NCBI RefSeq assembly: GCF_002994045.1
Contig: NZ_MQUC01000003.1
Span: forward strand, 1,526,501-1,590,500
Source: Nonlabens agnitus
Lineage (GTDB): Bacteria > Bacteroidota > Bacteroidia > Flavobacteriales > Flavobacteriaceae
Length of the DNA: 64,000 nt
Direction of reading: 5' to 3'
The notes below the pieces were generated by a model. That model had not been told where the DNA came from. It saw nothing but the letters and a program-made list of their open reading frames with translations, and did not search any database. Shown here piece by piece: positions 45,919-55,537 of this stretch. The position numbers and the translations under genes are program-made. Position 1 is the first letter of the stretch. Every line of letters begins with the position of its first letter.

Positions 45919-46569
45919 ATGAAAATGAAGAATTTATATCTATTGCTGGTGGTTTTTTTCGCTTTCGCGAAAGCGGGAACAGCACAATCCAATCAAGCAT
46001 CAAAATTGCTGGATGAAGTGGCAGCAAAATATAAGAGCTATGACAATGTCACTTTTACCTATAAGGGAAATCTGAAAAACTCTAAAGCCAACTTTGATAC
46101 AGACTTACAAGGTGAGGCAAAATTGAGTGGCAATAAGTACAATGCGACCTACAATGGTACAACCTATATGTACGATGGTAGAAAATTGTACACGATCAAT
46201 CGTGAGGACGAACAAGTCACCATTGCCACCCAAAACAATGACGGTAGTGAAATGATCAATCCTTCCAACATCATGACGTTCTATCAAAAAGGTTACAACA
46301 AGGAATTAGATATTGTACAAAACGTGAAGGGAAGAAAAATCCAATACGTGAAGCTCACACCTATCAAATCAGGATCTGACTACAAGAATATTCTTTTGGG
46401 AATCGATGCCAATACCAAGCATATTTACAACACCATCATTACAGAGCGCAGCGGCACGGTGATTACGTTTACGCTGCAAACCTTTAAGACGAATGAGCCT
46501 TTAGCTAAAAACTGTTTTACCTTTGATCCTAGCCAGTATAAAAACTGGGACATTGAGGAAATGAACTAG
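45919..46569 (+). CDS. lolA: Outer-membrane lipoprotein carrier protein LolA
   Basis: Periplasmic carrier of lipoproteins to the outer membrane, 216 residues. After a signal peptide the segments SYDNVTFTYKGNLKN, LQGEAKLSGNKY and MYDGRKLYTIN form the half-barrel. The palindrome at 45960-45975 encodes part of the signal peptide itself (VVFFAFAKAGTAQ), placing a Lys near the cleavage site. Starts one base after the ftsK stop, followed two bases later by the lptF/G gene. Confidence 0.9.
   Translation: MKMKNLYLLLVVFFAFAKAGTAQSNQASKLLDEVAAKYKSYDNVTFTYKGNLKNSKANFDTDLQGEAKLSGNKYNATYNGTTYMYDGRKLYTINREDEQVTIATQNNDGSEMINPSNIMTFYQKGYNKELDIVQNVKGRKIQYVKLTPIKSGSDYKNILLGIDANTKHIYNTIITERSGTVITFTLQTFKTNEPLAKNCFTFDPSQYKNWDIEEMN
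45960..45975. repeat. Palindrome CGCTTTCGCGAAAGCG, perfect copy (in lolA signal peptide)
   Basis: Perfect copy read as AFAKA within the LolA signal sequence. Confidence 0.95.
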
Positions 46570-46570
46570 C

Positions 46571-48016
46571 TTGAAAATACTGGATCGCTACATATTGACA
46601 CAATTTATAAAGACGTTCTTGAGCGTCTTTATTGTGTTAATGTTTATTTTGATCCTGCAGGCCATCTGGCTATACATCAAGGACATTGCTGGTAAAGACA
46701 TTGACCTAATTACCATAGGTAAATTCATGATGTATACCATACCGGTAATCGTACCGCTGGCATTACCACTTAGTATCTTACTGGCATCGATCATGGTCTT
46801 TGGGAACATGGCAGAAAACTATGAGTTTGCCGCCATGAAATCCAACGGTATATCACTACAGCGCGCCATGCGCAGCTTGATGATTGTCATCTTTTCATTA
46901 GGAATCACCAGTTTTGTTTTTGCAAACACGGTTATTCCATGGGGAAACCTAAAGCAGCGTAATTTAAGACGTAACATCGCGCAGGTCAAACCAGCGATGG
47001 CGATCAGTAAAAACGTGTTTAATCAGTTAGGTGATATCAACATCAAGGTTTCTGACAAGACCGGAGATCGTGGGCAATATCTGGACGATGTTATTATTCA
47101 TAAGAAAAGTCCTGGTAGATCAGGAAACTGGAGAGTAATAAAAAGCGAAAAGGGTGAACTTAAAAGTTCACTCAAGTCAGATATCATTCAGTTGGTATTG
47201 ACTAACGGGAATTATTACGAGGATCTTTTTGTGAACGATCCTAGAAAGCGAGCTTCATCACCTTTTGTAAAAAGCTATTTTGAGACCTATACTTTGAATG
47301 TCGATGTATCAGAGTTGAATGATGTAGACATGGATAAGGAAAATGTCACCGATGATTATCAAATGTTGAAGATCAACGAGCTTCAAACTCAGATTGATTC
47401 GTTTTCCGCCAGTTACAATACCCAAAAAGACATCTACAACCAAACCCAATTGCTCAAATGGTCACCCAACAAATTGACAGACCGGGTTTCTAAATACCTG
47501 GATTCAACTGCCGTTAAGAAAACTTTTTTTGAGCGGCTATCTCTCAACGATCAAAAGCGTGCGGTGGATGTAGCAACAAATAAGGCCACCCAGCAAATCT
47601 ATAGCATCACGGCTCGTAAAGAGCAGCTGCAACGAGAACAGGTGCGACTTAATAAATATGAGATCGAGATCCACAAAAAATACGTACTAGGCGTTGCTTG
47701 TATCATTCTGTTCTTTATAGGTGCGCCATTGGGTGCGATCATTAGAAAAGGTGGTATGGGTTTACCACTCGTTGTGGCCACCATGTTTTTTCTCACCTAC
47801 CACTTTATCGGAATCTTTGCAGAAAAATCTGCAGCCGAAGGTGCCTTTCCAGCATGGCTAGGTGCCTGGATGAGTACCTTGATTATTTTCCCCATAGGCG
47901 TATTTTTAACCTATAGAGCCACGACAGATCAAGGATTCTTTGATTTGGGCGGCAGCATCAATTCCTTACTCAATAGGTTCAAAAAGAAACCCAAGAGCCC
48001 TACCACAGTAGCATAA
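46571..48016 (+). CDS. LptF/LptG-family permease (YjgP/YjgQ)
   Basis: A 481-residue membrane component of the LPS-export ABC transporter. Three N-terminal membrane helices (about 12-110: MFILILQAIWLYIKDIAGK), a large periplasmic beta-jellyroll-like part with an extended coiled region (about 275-360), and three C-terminal helices (about 375-465). Start is TTG. The ftsK-lolA-lptF/G arrangement suggests coordinated envelope assembly. LptF and LptG cannot be separated from sequence alone. Confidence 0.92.
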   Translation: MKILDRYILTQFIKTFLSVFIVLMFILILQAIWLYIKDIAGKDIDLITIGKFMMYTIPVIVPLALPLSILLASIMVFGNMAENYEFAAMKSNGISLQRAMRSLMIVIFSLGITSFVFANTVIPWGNLKQRNLRRNIAQVKPAMAISKNVFNQLGDINIKVSDKTGDRGQYLDDVIIHKKSPGRSGNWRVIKSEKGELKSSLKSDIIQLVLTNGNYYEDLFVNDPRKRASSPFVKSYFETYTLNVDVSELNDVDMDKENVTDDYQMLKINELQTQIDSFSASYNTQKDIYNQTQLLKWSPNKLTDRVSKYLDSTAVKKTFFERLSLNDQKRAVDVATNKATQQIYSITARKEQLQREQVRLNKYEIEIHKKYVLGVACIILFFIGAPLGAIIRKGGMGLPLVVATMFFLTYHFIGIFAEKSAAEGAFPAWLGAWMSTLIIFPIGVFLTYRATTDQGFFDLGGSINSLLNRFKKKPKSPTTVA

Positions 48017-48021
48017 TCCCG

Positions 48022-48029
48022 TATCTTTG
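48022..48029 (+). promoter_or_regulatory. Promoter -7 box of ribB
   Basis: TATCTTTG matches TAnnTTTG, 26 bp before the ATG. Confidence 0.55.
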
Positions 48030-48055
48030 CATAGAATTGAAAGAGCAAAAGTACC

Positions 48056-49201
48056 ATGGTTACAGAACAGCAACAGACAAAGATTCAACTGGATCGTATA
48101 GAAGATGCTATTGAAGACATCAAGAACGGCAAAGTCATTATTGTTGTCGATGATGAGAATAGAGAGAATGAAGGTGATTTTTTAGCCAGTGCTCAATCAG
48201 TCACTCCAGAAATGATCAACTTTATGGCGACTCACGGTCGTGGATTGATCTGTTGTCCTATCACAGAAAAACGAGTCAAAGAACTGGAGCTTCCCATGAT
48301 GGTCAATAATAATTCTGACCCTATGGAAACTGCATTTACGGTTTCTGTAGATCTACGTGGTCATGGTGTCACCACTGGTATCAGTGCCAGTGACCGCGCT
48401 CTTACCATCAAAGCCATTATCGACAAGAATACCAAGTCGCACGACTTGAGCAAACCAGGCCATATTTTCCCATTAAAGGCAAGAGATGGTGGCGTTCTAA
48501 GAAGAACTGGTCATACAGAAGCTGCGATAGATTTTGCCAGATTGGCCGGCCATGAACCTGCAGGTGTGATCGTAGAGATCATGAATGAAAACGGCACCAT
48601 GGCAAGATTGCCACAATTGATGGAAGTGGCACGCAAGCATGATCTTAAGCTGGTGAGCATTGAAGATCTAGTAGCCTATCGCATGAAGAACGATAGCTTG
48701 ATTGTGAAGAAAGAGGACTTTGAGTTGAAGACTCGATTTGGCAACTATCGCTTGAGAGCCTATCAACAGACGACAAACGATCAGATCCATCTAGCGTTGA
48801 CCTTGGGCGATTGGGATCACGACGATGTGGTGTTGACCAGAATGAATTCGACTCAAGTGAACAACGACCTCTTCTCTACCCTAACGTCAGAGGCAGATCG
48901 TAAACTGGACGCTATGTTTGAGCGCTTGAATAAAGAAGGAAAAGGAGCGATTGTGTTCATCAATCAGCAGTTTGAACCAGAAAACATGCTGGGCCGACTG
49001 GAAGAACTCAAAGCACTCCAGGAAAACGGCACCCATAAAGCGCCTAGACGCCACTTGGACAACAAGGATTACGGTATAGGCGCACAGATTTTGCACGATT
49101 TGAATATCTCAAAACTCAAGTTGATGACTAATAGTGAGCAAAGCAAACGCATCGGGATCATAGGCTATGACCTTGAAATTGTAGAAACGGTAGAATATTA
49201 G
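48056..49201 (+). CDS. ribB: 3,4-dihydroxy-2-butanone-4-phosphate synthase with degenerate GTP cyclohydrolase II domain
   Basis: Makes the four-carbon unit of riboflavin from ribulose 5-phosphate. The RibB domain (about 15-215) is complete: VVDDENRENEGDF, the Cys/Glu-containing GRGLICCP, and GHIFPLKARDGGVLRRTGHTE. The C-terminal GTP-cyclohydrolase-II-like domain (about 220-381) lacks the three zinc cysteines (no CxxxxxxxxxxCDC) and the GTP-site signature, so it is probably inactive. A separate RibA is expected elsewhere. No FMN riboswitch is seen upstream. Confidence 0.92.
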   Translation: MVTEQQQTKIQLDRIEDAIEDIKNGKVIIVVDDENRENEGDFLASAQSVTPEMINFMATHGRGLICCPITEKRVKELELPMMVNNNSDPMETAFTVSVDLRGHGVTTGISASDRALTIKAIIDKNTKSHDLSKPGHIFPLKARDGGVLRRTGHTEAAIDFARLAGHEPAGVIVEIMNENGTMARLPQLMEVARKHDLKLVSIEDLVAYRMKNDSLIVKKEDFELKTRFGNYRLRAYQQTTNDQIHLALTLGDWDHDDVVLTRMNSTQVNNDLFSTLTSEADRKLDAMFERLNKEGKGAIVFINQQFEPENMLGRLEELKALQENGTHKAPRRHLDNKDYGIGAQILHDLNISKLKLMTNSEQSKRIGIIGYDLEIVETVEY

Positions 49202-49232
49202 AATCAAGATTAAAATTATATCGCTTTTTGTA

Positions 49233-49278
49233 AACGCAGTGAACAAAAGTTTATATTGAGCGTAGTCGAAATACGAAG
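49233..49278. repeat. Dispersed flavobacterial repeat (GAGCGTAGTCGAAATAC type)
   Basis: TTGAGCGTAGTCGAAATACG, preceded by GTGAACAAAAGTT, resembles a short dispersed element common in flavobacterial intergenic regions (from memory). One copy only in this window. Confidence 0.45.
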
Positions 49279-49292
49279 GCGATCTCCATAAT

Positions 49293-50108
49293 ATGCCCAT
49301 TAACAACATAACAGAGCAAGATTCTAATCACGATCATCTAGAGACGATGAGCACTCGTGAATTGTTGGAGGCGATAAATCAAGAAGACCAGCAGGTGGCC
49401 TCTGCAGTTCAAAAAGTCCTGCCCGAAATAGAACAACTAGTCGATGTTATCGCTGAAAAGATGAACAATGGCGGTCGTCTTTTTTACATAGGCGCTGGTA
49501 CGAGTGGCCGTTTGGGAATTCTGGATGCCAGCGAGTGTCCGCCTACCTTTGGCGTTGCTCCCGGAAAAGTGATAGGCATTATTGCCGGTGGTGATCAAGC
49601 GATCAGAAACGCCGTAGAAAATGCCGAGGATGACACAGCACAGGCGATTAAGGATCTTGAAAAACATGATATTACAGATAAGGATGTCGTCATAGGCATA
49701 GCTGCCAGTGGTCGCACTCCATATGTCATAGGCGGACTTCAAGCCTCCCAAAATCGTGGAATAATAACAGGAGGAATTACGTGTAATCCTGGTAGTAAGT
49801 TAAATGAGATAGCCCATCATTCTATAGTTCCCGTAGTAGGACCAGAATTTGTAACCGGCAGTAGTCGTATGAAAGCTGGAACGGCACAGAAAATGGTACT
49901 CAACATGATCAGTACAAGCGTGATGATCAAATTGGGTCACATTAAAGGAAATAAAATGATTGACATGCAATTGAGTAACGACAAACTCGTTGATAGAGGT
50001 ACGCGAATGATTATGGAAGCCACGAGAATGGATTATGAACAGTCGCGGGAACTTCTTAAAAAATACGGTAGCGTGCGAGCTGTTCTGGATCATATAGGAT
50101 TATGCTAA
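49293..50108 (+). CDS. murQ: N-acetylmuramic acid 6-phosphate etherase
   Basis: Cleaves the lactyl ether of MurNAc-6-P during cell-wall recycling. A 271-residue SIS-fold enzyme with GAGTSGRLGILDASECPPTF, GIAASGRTPYVIGGL and VTGSSRMKAGTAQK, the MurQ signature set. It lacks the extra C-terminal helical part of the roughly 300-residue E. coli type. The next gene starts inside its stop codon (TAATG). Confidence 0.96.
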   Translation: MPINNITEQDSNHDHLETMSTRELLEAINQEDQQVASAVQKVLPEIEQLVDVIAEKMNNGGRLFYIGAGTSGRLGILDASECPPTFGVAPGKVIGIIAGGDQAIRNAVENAEDDTAQAIKDLEKHDITDKDVVIGIAASGRTPYVIGGLQASQNRGIITGGITCNPGSKLNEIAHHSIVPVVGPEFVTGSSRMKAGTAQKMVLNMISTSVMIKLGHIKGNKMIDMQLSNDKLVDRGTRMIMEATRMDYEQSRELLKKYGSVRAVLDHIGLC

Positions 50109-50347
50109 TGGAAAACCAACAACCATCAACGGATCGAGAGGTTTTAAGTAAAGGTGTGAAGCGTCTCATGATGGCGATTCCGTTTTTCTTCTTGGGTCCT
50201 ATCTTAATCTATATAGGCGCTGGTAGCGAGCATCCCATTATTTTCTTGATGCCTGGAATTGCTTTTGCCATTTTAGCCATTGTATTTATGTATCAAGGGA
50301 TCCAGACGATTTTGGATTCTATGTTTAAGAGCAACAAAACCCGTTAG
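50108..50347 (+). CDS. Small two-helix membrane protein (DUF6095)
   Basis: A 79-residue protein with two membrane helices (about 20-36 and 42-65) and a Lys-rich tail, matching DUF6095. An ATG lies two codons upstream (50102), but the one overlapping the murQ stop (50108) fits the coupling seen elsewhere. Unknown function. Confidence 0.75.
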   Translation: MENQQPSTDREVLSKGVKRLMMAIPFFFLGPILIYIGAGSEHPIIFLMPGIAFAILAIVFMYQGIQTILDSMFKSNKTR

Positions 50348-51148
50348 ATGCAAAAATCAATTCTTCTTTTATGGATCATTACTTTTTTGGTAGGCTGCAA
50401 GCAAAGTGATTCTTCGTTATCTATCGAACAGATAACGCCTGATACAACGATGAAGGTTGAAGAAATTGAACCAGCCGTTGCTGATGTTGAAATGGCGCAT
50501 GAGAAGTATGCTTTTCTAAATAAGCAAGTGGTTCAATTTGATTTGGATCTGAGTTTTGGTGGCCAGCCAAGACTCAACGGTACTGTTTCCTTGTCCACCG
50601 ATTCCAAATACGTAAGAATTGACAAGGCCGATGGAACCACACTAATTTATGACGGTGATAAGGTTTGGATGAGTCCGCAGGATGCTGACGATAGTGGAGC
50701 GCGATTTGACATTTTTACTTGGAGTTACTTTTTCTCCTTACCATACAAACTTACTGATGATGGCACCATCATCAACGTTTTAGCCGATACCCAAGATTAC
50801 AAAATAATCCAACTCACCTTCGAGCAAGGCACAGGCGATGCACCAGATGATTGGTACGAGATTTATGTGGATAAAGAAACGAATCGAATAGACCATGCGG
50901 GTTACATTGTTACCTATGGAGGCACACCAGCAGATAAGGCAGCGCAAAATGCTCATGCGATCGCATATGGAGAATATAAAGAAGTGAATGACATTCCTTT
51001 CGCCACGTCCTGGAAGTTTTATAACTACTCATATAAAATAGATCGATCTAATATCATAGGTGAAGCGACCATAACCAATATCCAATTTAAGGGATTGAAC
51101 GAAGTCGCATTCTCAAGACCTGAAAATGCTAAAGAGATTAAATTGTAA
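50348..51148 (+). CDS. DUF6503-like lipoprotein
   Basis: A 266-residue lipoprotein (lipobox TFLVGC). The body is beta-rich, with LNGTVSLSTDSKYVRI, GDKVWMSPQD, DWYEIYVDKETNRI and DIPFATSWKFYNY; this is the LolA/DUF6503-like outer-membrane-associated fold. It begins directly after the small membrane protein and precedes the OstA-like gene. Role unknown, probably envelope-related. Confidence 0.75.
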   Translation: MQKSILLLWIITFLVGCKQSDSSLSIEQITPDTTMKVEEIEPAVADVEMAHEKYAFLNKQVVQFDLDLSFGGQPRLNGTVSLSTDSKYVRIDKADGTTLIYDGDKVWMSPQDADDSGARFDIFTWSYFFSLPYKLTDDGTIINVLADTQDYKIIQLTFEQGTGDAPDDWYEIYVDKETNRIDHAGYIVTYGGTPADKAAQNAHAIAYGEYKEVNDIPFATSWKFYNYSYKIDRSNIIGEATITNIQFKGLNEVAFSRPENAKEIKL

Positions 51149-51155
51149 GCCTGTG

Positions 51156-52856
51156 ATGGACCAGAAAAAATTCATTTTAGCGTTTGCGATGAGCTTAGGG
51201 TTCTTTCTAATAGCAATAGCTCAAGAGCAACCTGTGGATTCACTCATACGTGTGGAGTCGCCATTTGAAAGCATTAATGAAAATGAATTCCCAGGAGCCA
51301 TTCTTTATTTACGTAACGCCGGCAAACAGGTTTATGTACAGCACCGCGGTATTGAGATGTATTGCGACAAGGCTGTTTTTTATAAAGAAAGTAACTTCAT
51401 AAAAGCCATAGGAAACGTGCGCATGAATCAAGGTGATACCATCACTATGAACTCCAAGTACGCAGAATATAACGGGAGAAACCAGAAGGCATTTGCGAGT
51501 GGCAACGTCAATATGCGCAGTCCTGAATCGACCCTACAAACAGATACCTTGCATTTTGACCGTGTACGACAGCAGGCCTATTACCGTAGCGGTGGCACGG
51601 TCAGAGACACCGCAAGCACGTTGAAAAGTCGAGTGGGTCGATATTTTATGAGGGACAAGAAGTATCAATTCTTGGACAATGTGGTGGTTACTAATCCAGA
51701 ATATGTGATCAATTCTAACCACTTGAACTTTTATTCAGATTCTGGTCATGCCTATATGTATGGTCCATCGACCATCACAGGAAAAACGAGCAAGGTGTAT
51801 TGTGAACGAGGCTTTTACGATACCCGAGCAGATGAAGGTTATTTTGTCAAGAACTCCAGCATAGATTACAACGATCGTAATGTGAGAGGTGACAGCCTCT
51901 ATTTTAATCGCGGTCGGGATTTCGCCAGTGGCGTCAACAATATCAAGATCACAGACACCATCAACAACTCTGTCATCAAAGGTGACTATGCCGAAGTTTT
52001 TAGAGCCAAGGATTCGGTTTTTATCACCAAGAGAGCCGTGGCAATATCCGTTCAGGAACAAGACAGTGTGTACATACACGCAGACACCTTAATGGTGACC
52101 GGCAAACCAGAAAATAGGCTGGTAAGAGGTTTCTATGATGCCAGGATCTTCAAGAAAGATCTAAGCGGTAAGTCAGATAGTATCGTCTCGCGTCAAACTA
52201 CTGGTTTGACAAAAATGATAGGCAGTCCCATATTATGGAATGGCGTGAGCCAAATGACAGGCGATAGCATTTTTATCCAAAGCAACGTTCAAACTGAAAA
52301 ACTGGATTCCCTTAGGGTCTTCTACAACGCCTTTATTGTAAACAAGGATACGACGGGTGGTTTCAACCAAATAAAGGGAAAAGAACTCACTGGATTCTTC
52401 AAGGATAATGAATTGAGCGTGGTAAACATTGATAAGAACGTGGAACATCTCGTCTATTTACGTAATGAAGCGCAGGAGTTGATAGGAATTGACAAAAGAA
52501 CCAGTGGCCGCGTTTTGCTGGAATTTGAAGATGGTGAACTTGTTCTGGACACCTACTACAACGAGGCTAAGGGCACCACCTTTCCGCCAGATGAATTGCC
52601 AGTGAATGCGAGGACCCTAAGAGGATTGAACTGGCGAGGAGACGAACAGATACTGTCATATAATGACCTTTTCAAGGGCAAATCTATTCCCAAACAAATC
52701 AAGATTCAGGGATTGCCATTGCCAGTAAAAGAGGACGATTTCTTTAGCAAAGAAGATCTGGAAAACCTCAATGAAAATAGTGAGCTCAAAAAAGAGGATC
52801 TGGAAAACAGGAAGGAAGACCAGATAGAAAATATTGAAGGTACAGGAGATAATTGA
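51156..52856 (+). CDS. OstA-like/LptA-family organic-solvent-tolerance protein
   Basis: A 566-residue exported protein. The signal peptide (MDQKKFILAFAMSLGFFLIAIA) is followed by repeated OstA/LptA beta-strand units such as GIEMYCDKAVFYKESNFIKA, YAEYNGRNQKAFASGNVNMR and GDSLYFNRGRDFASG. The C-terminus is acidic and charged. It may form part of the LPS bridge that the upstream lptF/G gene feeds. A longer frame begins at 51126 but the ATG at 51156 gives a clean signal peptide. Overlaps the aminotransferase start by 4 bp (TTGA). Confidence 0.88.
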   Translation: MDQKKFILAFAMSLGFFLIAIAQEQPVDSLIRVESPFESINENEFPGAILYLRNAGKQVYVQHRGIEMYCDKAVFYKESNFIKAIGNVRMNQGDTITMNSKYAEYNGRNQKAFASGNVNMRSPESTLQTDTLHFDRVRQQAYYRSGGTVRDTASTLKSRVGRYFMRDKKYQFLDNVVVTNPEYVINSNHLNFYSDSGHAYMYGPSTITGKTSKVYCERGFYDTRADEGYFVKNSSIDYNDRNVRGDSLYFNRGRDFASGVNNIKITDTINNSVIKGDYAEVFRAKDSVFITKRAVAISVQEQDSVYIHADTLMVTGKPENRLVRGFYDARIFKKDLSGKSDSIVSRQTTGLTKMIGSPILWNGVSQMTGDSIFIQSNVQTEKLDSLRVFYNAFIVNKDTTGGFNQIKGKELTGFFKDNELSVVNIDKNVEHLVYLRNEAQELIGIDKRTSGRVLLEFEDGELVLDTYYNEAKGTTFPPDELPVNARTLRGLNWRGDEQILSYNDLFKGKSIPKQIKIQGLPLPVKEDDFFSKEDLENLNENSELKKEDLENRKEDQIENIEGTGDN

Positions 52857-54037
52857 AAGAGGACTTTTTTAAATATCAAGCGCCCACGACTCCATTTGCT
52901 CCAGGTCTAGAAATAGAACGCGCTTCTGGAAACTACATCATCGATACGCAGGGTAACAAGTATCTGGATATGGTGGCAGGTGTCAGCGCCTTGCCGTTGG
53001 GACATTGCCATCCTGAAGTGGTAAACGCCATTAAAGATCAAGTGGATCGGTACATGCACGTTATGGTTTATGGTGAATATGCCCAGAAACCTGCAGTGGA
53101 ATTGTGCAAATTGCTAGCGAGCACGATGCCGGCGCCCTTAGACATGACCTATCTGGTAAACAGTGGTACAGAAGCCATTGAAGCCTCCATCAAGCTGGCC
53201 AAAACCGTTACCCAACGCTCAGAGATTATTGCCATGAAGAATTGTTATCATGGGAACACGCTAGGTTCGCTTAGTCTGATGAATTATGAAGAGCGCAAGG
53301 CACCATTCAGACCGCTGTTGCCAGATATAAAGCATATTCAATTCAATTGCCTGCCAGACTTAAAAAGGATTACCCATAAAACAGCAGCCGTGGTGATGGA
53401 AACCATCCAAGGTGGTGCGGGTTTTATCATGCCAGACAAACGCTGGTTCCAGGCGTTGCGGGAAACCTGTACCAAAATGGGAGCCTTATTGATTCTGGAC
53501 GAGATTCAGCCAGGTGTTGGCCGTACTGGCACCATGTGGCATTTTGAGCAACACAACATTGTTCCCGACGTCGTGGTAAGCGGTAAAGGCCTTGCGGGTG
53601 GTCTTCCCATTGGTTCGCTAACGGCCAGTTCAGAGCACTTGAATCACTTCAAAACATCACCCATGTTGGGGCACATCACCACCTTTGGTGGTAATCCTGT
53701 GATTGCTTCAGCGGCTCTTGCAACCCTGCAGGTGATATTACGAGAAGGTTATATGGAACGTGTGAAGATGATGGAATTACGCTTTCGCGAAAGCTTACTA
53801 TCCAAACATATCGTGCAAGTAAGAGGCACCGGTTTGATGCTGGCTGCCATATTGCCTGATGCGACACATACGGCTGCCATTGTTGATCGTTGTAGGGAAA
53901 AAGGTGTGATTTTCTTTTTGCTGCTTTTTGAAAAGCGAGCCATACGCATCACGCCGCCCTATACCGTGACTATGGATGAAATTGATCACGCCTGTAATAT
54001 TTTAAAGCAAACAATTGCCGAATTCTACGGCTCATAA
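52853..54037 (+). CDS. Class III pyridoxal-phosphate aminotransferase
   Basis: A 394-residue fold-type I aminotransferase. The PLP Lys lies in VVSGKGLAGGLPIGS, the preceding Asp in LILDEIQPGVGRTG, and the phosphate-binding NSGTEAIEASIKLAK is typical of class III (acetylornithine/ornithine/GABA type). The substrate is unknown; ArgD-like activity cannot be told apart. Starts with TTG. A 15/16 palindrome copy at 53780-53795 is read as RFRES. Confidence 0.92.
   Translation: MKEDFFKYQAPTTPFAPGLEIERASGNYIIDTQGNKYLDMVAGVSALPLGHCHPEVVNAIKDQVDRYMHVMVYGEYAQKPAVELCKLLASTMPAPLDMTYLVNSGTEAIEASIKLAKTVTQRSEIIAMKNCYHGNTLGSLSLMNYEERKAPFRPLLPDIKHIQFNCLPDLKRITHKTAAVVMETIQGGAGFIMPDKRWFQALRETCTKMGALLILDEIQPGVGRTGTMWHFEQHNIVPDVVVSGKGLAGGLPIGSLTASSEHLNHFKTSPMLGHITTFGGNPVIASAALATLQVILREGYMERVKMMELRFRESLLSKHIVQVRGTGLMLAAILPDATHTAAIVDRCREKGVIFFLLLFEKRAIRITPPYTVTMDEIDHACNILKQTIAEFYGS
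53780..53795. repeat. Palindrome, 15/16 copy (in aminotransferase gene)
   Basis: CGCTTTCGCGAAAGCT; read in the third possible frame, as RFRES. Confidence 0.85.
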
Positions 54038-54148
54038 ATAGCTGTTTTGTGCTGTTTATAAGATGTTGACAAGAGATTTGGCGGGAACTGCGAGACTTTG
54101 GCAAATCTTTTGAACTTAGTAAGAAGCGGATCATTAAAAATTCGACCT

Positions 54149-55537
54149 ATGGAATTCAACTTAAATAATGATGATGATTTGAGCATTGAAAAGTTTGAAT
54201 TGATGCTTAAAACCAACGAGGTAGGTTTCTTTGATAGCGATGAATTTGAAGAAATTATTGAGCATTATCTGGAAAACGGAAAGATGGCTCTGGCTCGCAA
54301 AGCGATCCATCTTGCGATGAATCAACATCCATCATCAGTCAATTTAAAGCTGTTTCATGCAGAGATGTTGATTTTTGATGACAAATTTGAACTGGCTCAC
54401 GAACTACTGGACGAGTTACATGAATTGCAACCCCACAATTCTGAAATATTCATTCAAAAGGCTAATATATTTTCCAAAACAGAGCAGCATGAGAAGGCGA
54501 TCAACCTTCTTAACGATGCATTACAATTGACGGATGATAAGGCAGATGTCTACAACCTTATAGGTATGGAATTTCTTTTTATAGAGGACTATTCCAGTGC
54601 CAAGTTGAATTTTATGCAGTGTCTAGAGCTGGACGATACAGACTATTCTGCGCTTTATAACATTATCTATTGTTTCGATTTTCTACAGGAAAATCAGCAA
54701 GCCATAGACTTCTTAAATATGTTCTTAAACAAGAATCCATATTGTGAAGTTGCCTGGCATCAAGTAGGCAAGCAATACTTTGATTTGAAGATGTATGAGA
54801 AGTCACTAGCCGCTTTTGAATTTGCGATCATTTCAGACGATCACTTTGTAGGTGCCTATCTTGAAAAAGGTAAGGTGTTGGAAAAGCTGGGTCGCTACAA
54901 TGAGGCGATTGAGAATTATCAAATCACATTAGAGCTGGATGATCCTACATCCTTTGCTTATTTACGTTTAGGAAAATGCTTCAACAAGTTAGGGAATAGC
55001 GAACTAGCTATTAAATACTTCAAAAAGACTATTAATGAAGATCCGTTATTGGATAAAGGCTGGATTTCCATTGTGGACTACTATTCAAAGCAGTTGAATT
55101 ACCCTAAAGCATTAAGTTATATAGAAAAGGCTATTGAAGTTGATGGAGAAAATGCGCTGTACTGGACAAGGTATGCGCATTTGAATAAACGTCTTAACTT
55201 CTTTGAAGAGGCTGAATACGGTTATCGCAAAGCCATTGAATTAGGTAATTACGAGCAAGAAACCTGGTTGTCTAGAGCGGATATTTTGTTAGCCCTAGGT
55301 GAAACTGAGGCTGTCGTTTCTAACTTGAACTACGGTCTTGAATTTTACCCACAACAGGTAGAAATGGAATATCGCATTGCTGGTGCTTACTATAAATTGA
55401 ATCAAAAAGTCAAAGCGAGATTTCATCTACAAAATGCGCTAAAAACAGATCCAGAATACATCATCATTCTAGAAGAACTTTTTCCTGAATTGATGAAGGA
55501 AAAAGAAGTAAAGGATCTCATAGCGCGATACTCCTAA
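54149..55537 (+). CDS. Tetratricopeptide-repeat protein
   Basis: About 462 residues without signal peptide. It is an array of TPR units, e.g. KFELAHELLDELHELQPHN, QHEKAINLLNDALQLTDDK, GRYNEAIENYQITLELDD and YPKALSYIEKAIEVDGE, with an acidic N-terminus (NLNNDDDLSIEKFELML). An open frame reaches back to a TTG at 54098, but the ATG at 54149 fits better. It overlaps the CpsB-like gene by one base (TAATG). Partners unknown. Confidence 0.88.
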   Translation: MEFNLNNDDDLSIEKFELMLKTNEVGFFDSDEFEEIIEHYLENGKMALARKAIHLAMNQHPSSVNLKLFHAEMLIFDDKFELAHELLDELHELQPHNSEIFIQKANIFSKTEQHEKAINLLNDALQLTDDKADVYNLIGMEFLFIEDYSSAKLNFMQCLELDDTDYSALYNIIYCFDFLQENQQAIDFLNMFLNKNPYCEVAWHQVGKQYFDLKMYEKSLAAFEFAIISDDHFVGAYLEKGKVLEKLGRYNEAIENYQITLELDDPTSFAYLRLGKCFNKLGNSELAIKYFKKTINEDPLLDKGWISIVDYYSKQLNYPKALSYIEKAIEVDGENALYWTRYAHLNKRLNFFEEAEYGYRKAIELGNYEQETWLSRADILLALGETEAVVSNLNYGLEFYPQQVEMEYRIAGAYYKLNQKVKARFHLQNALKTDPEYIIILEELFPELMKEKEVKDLIARYS

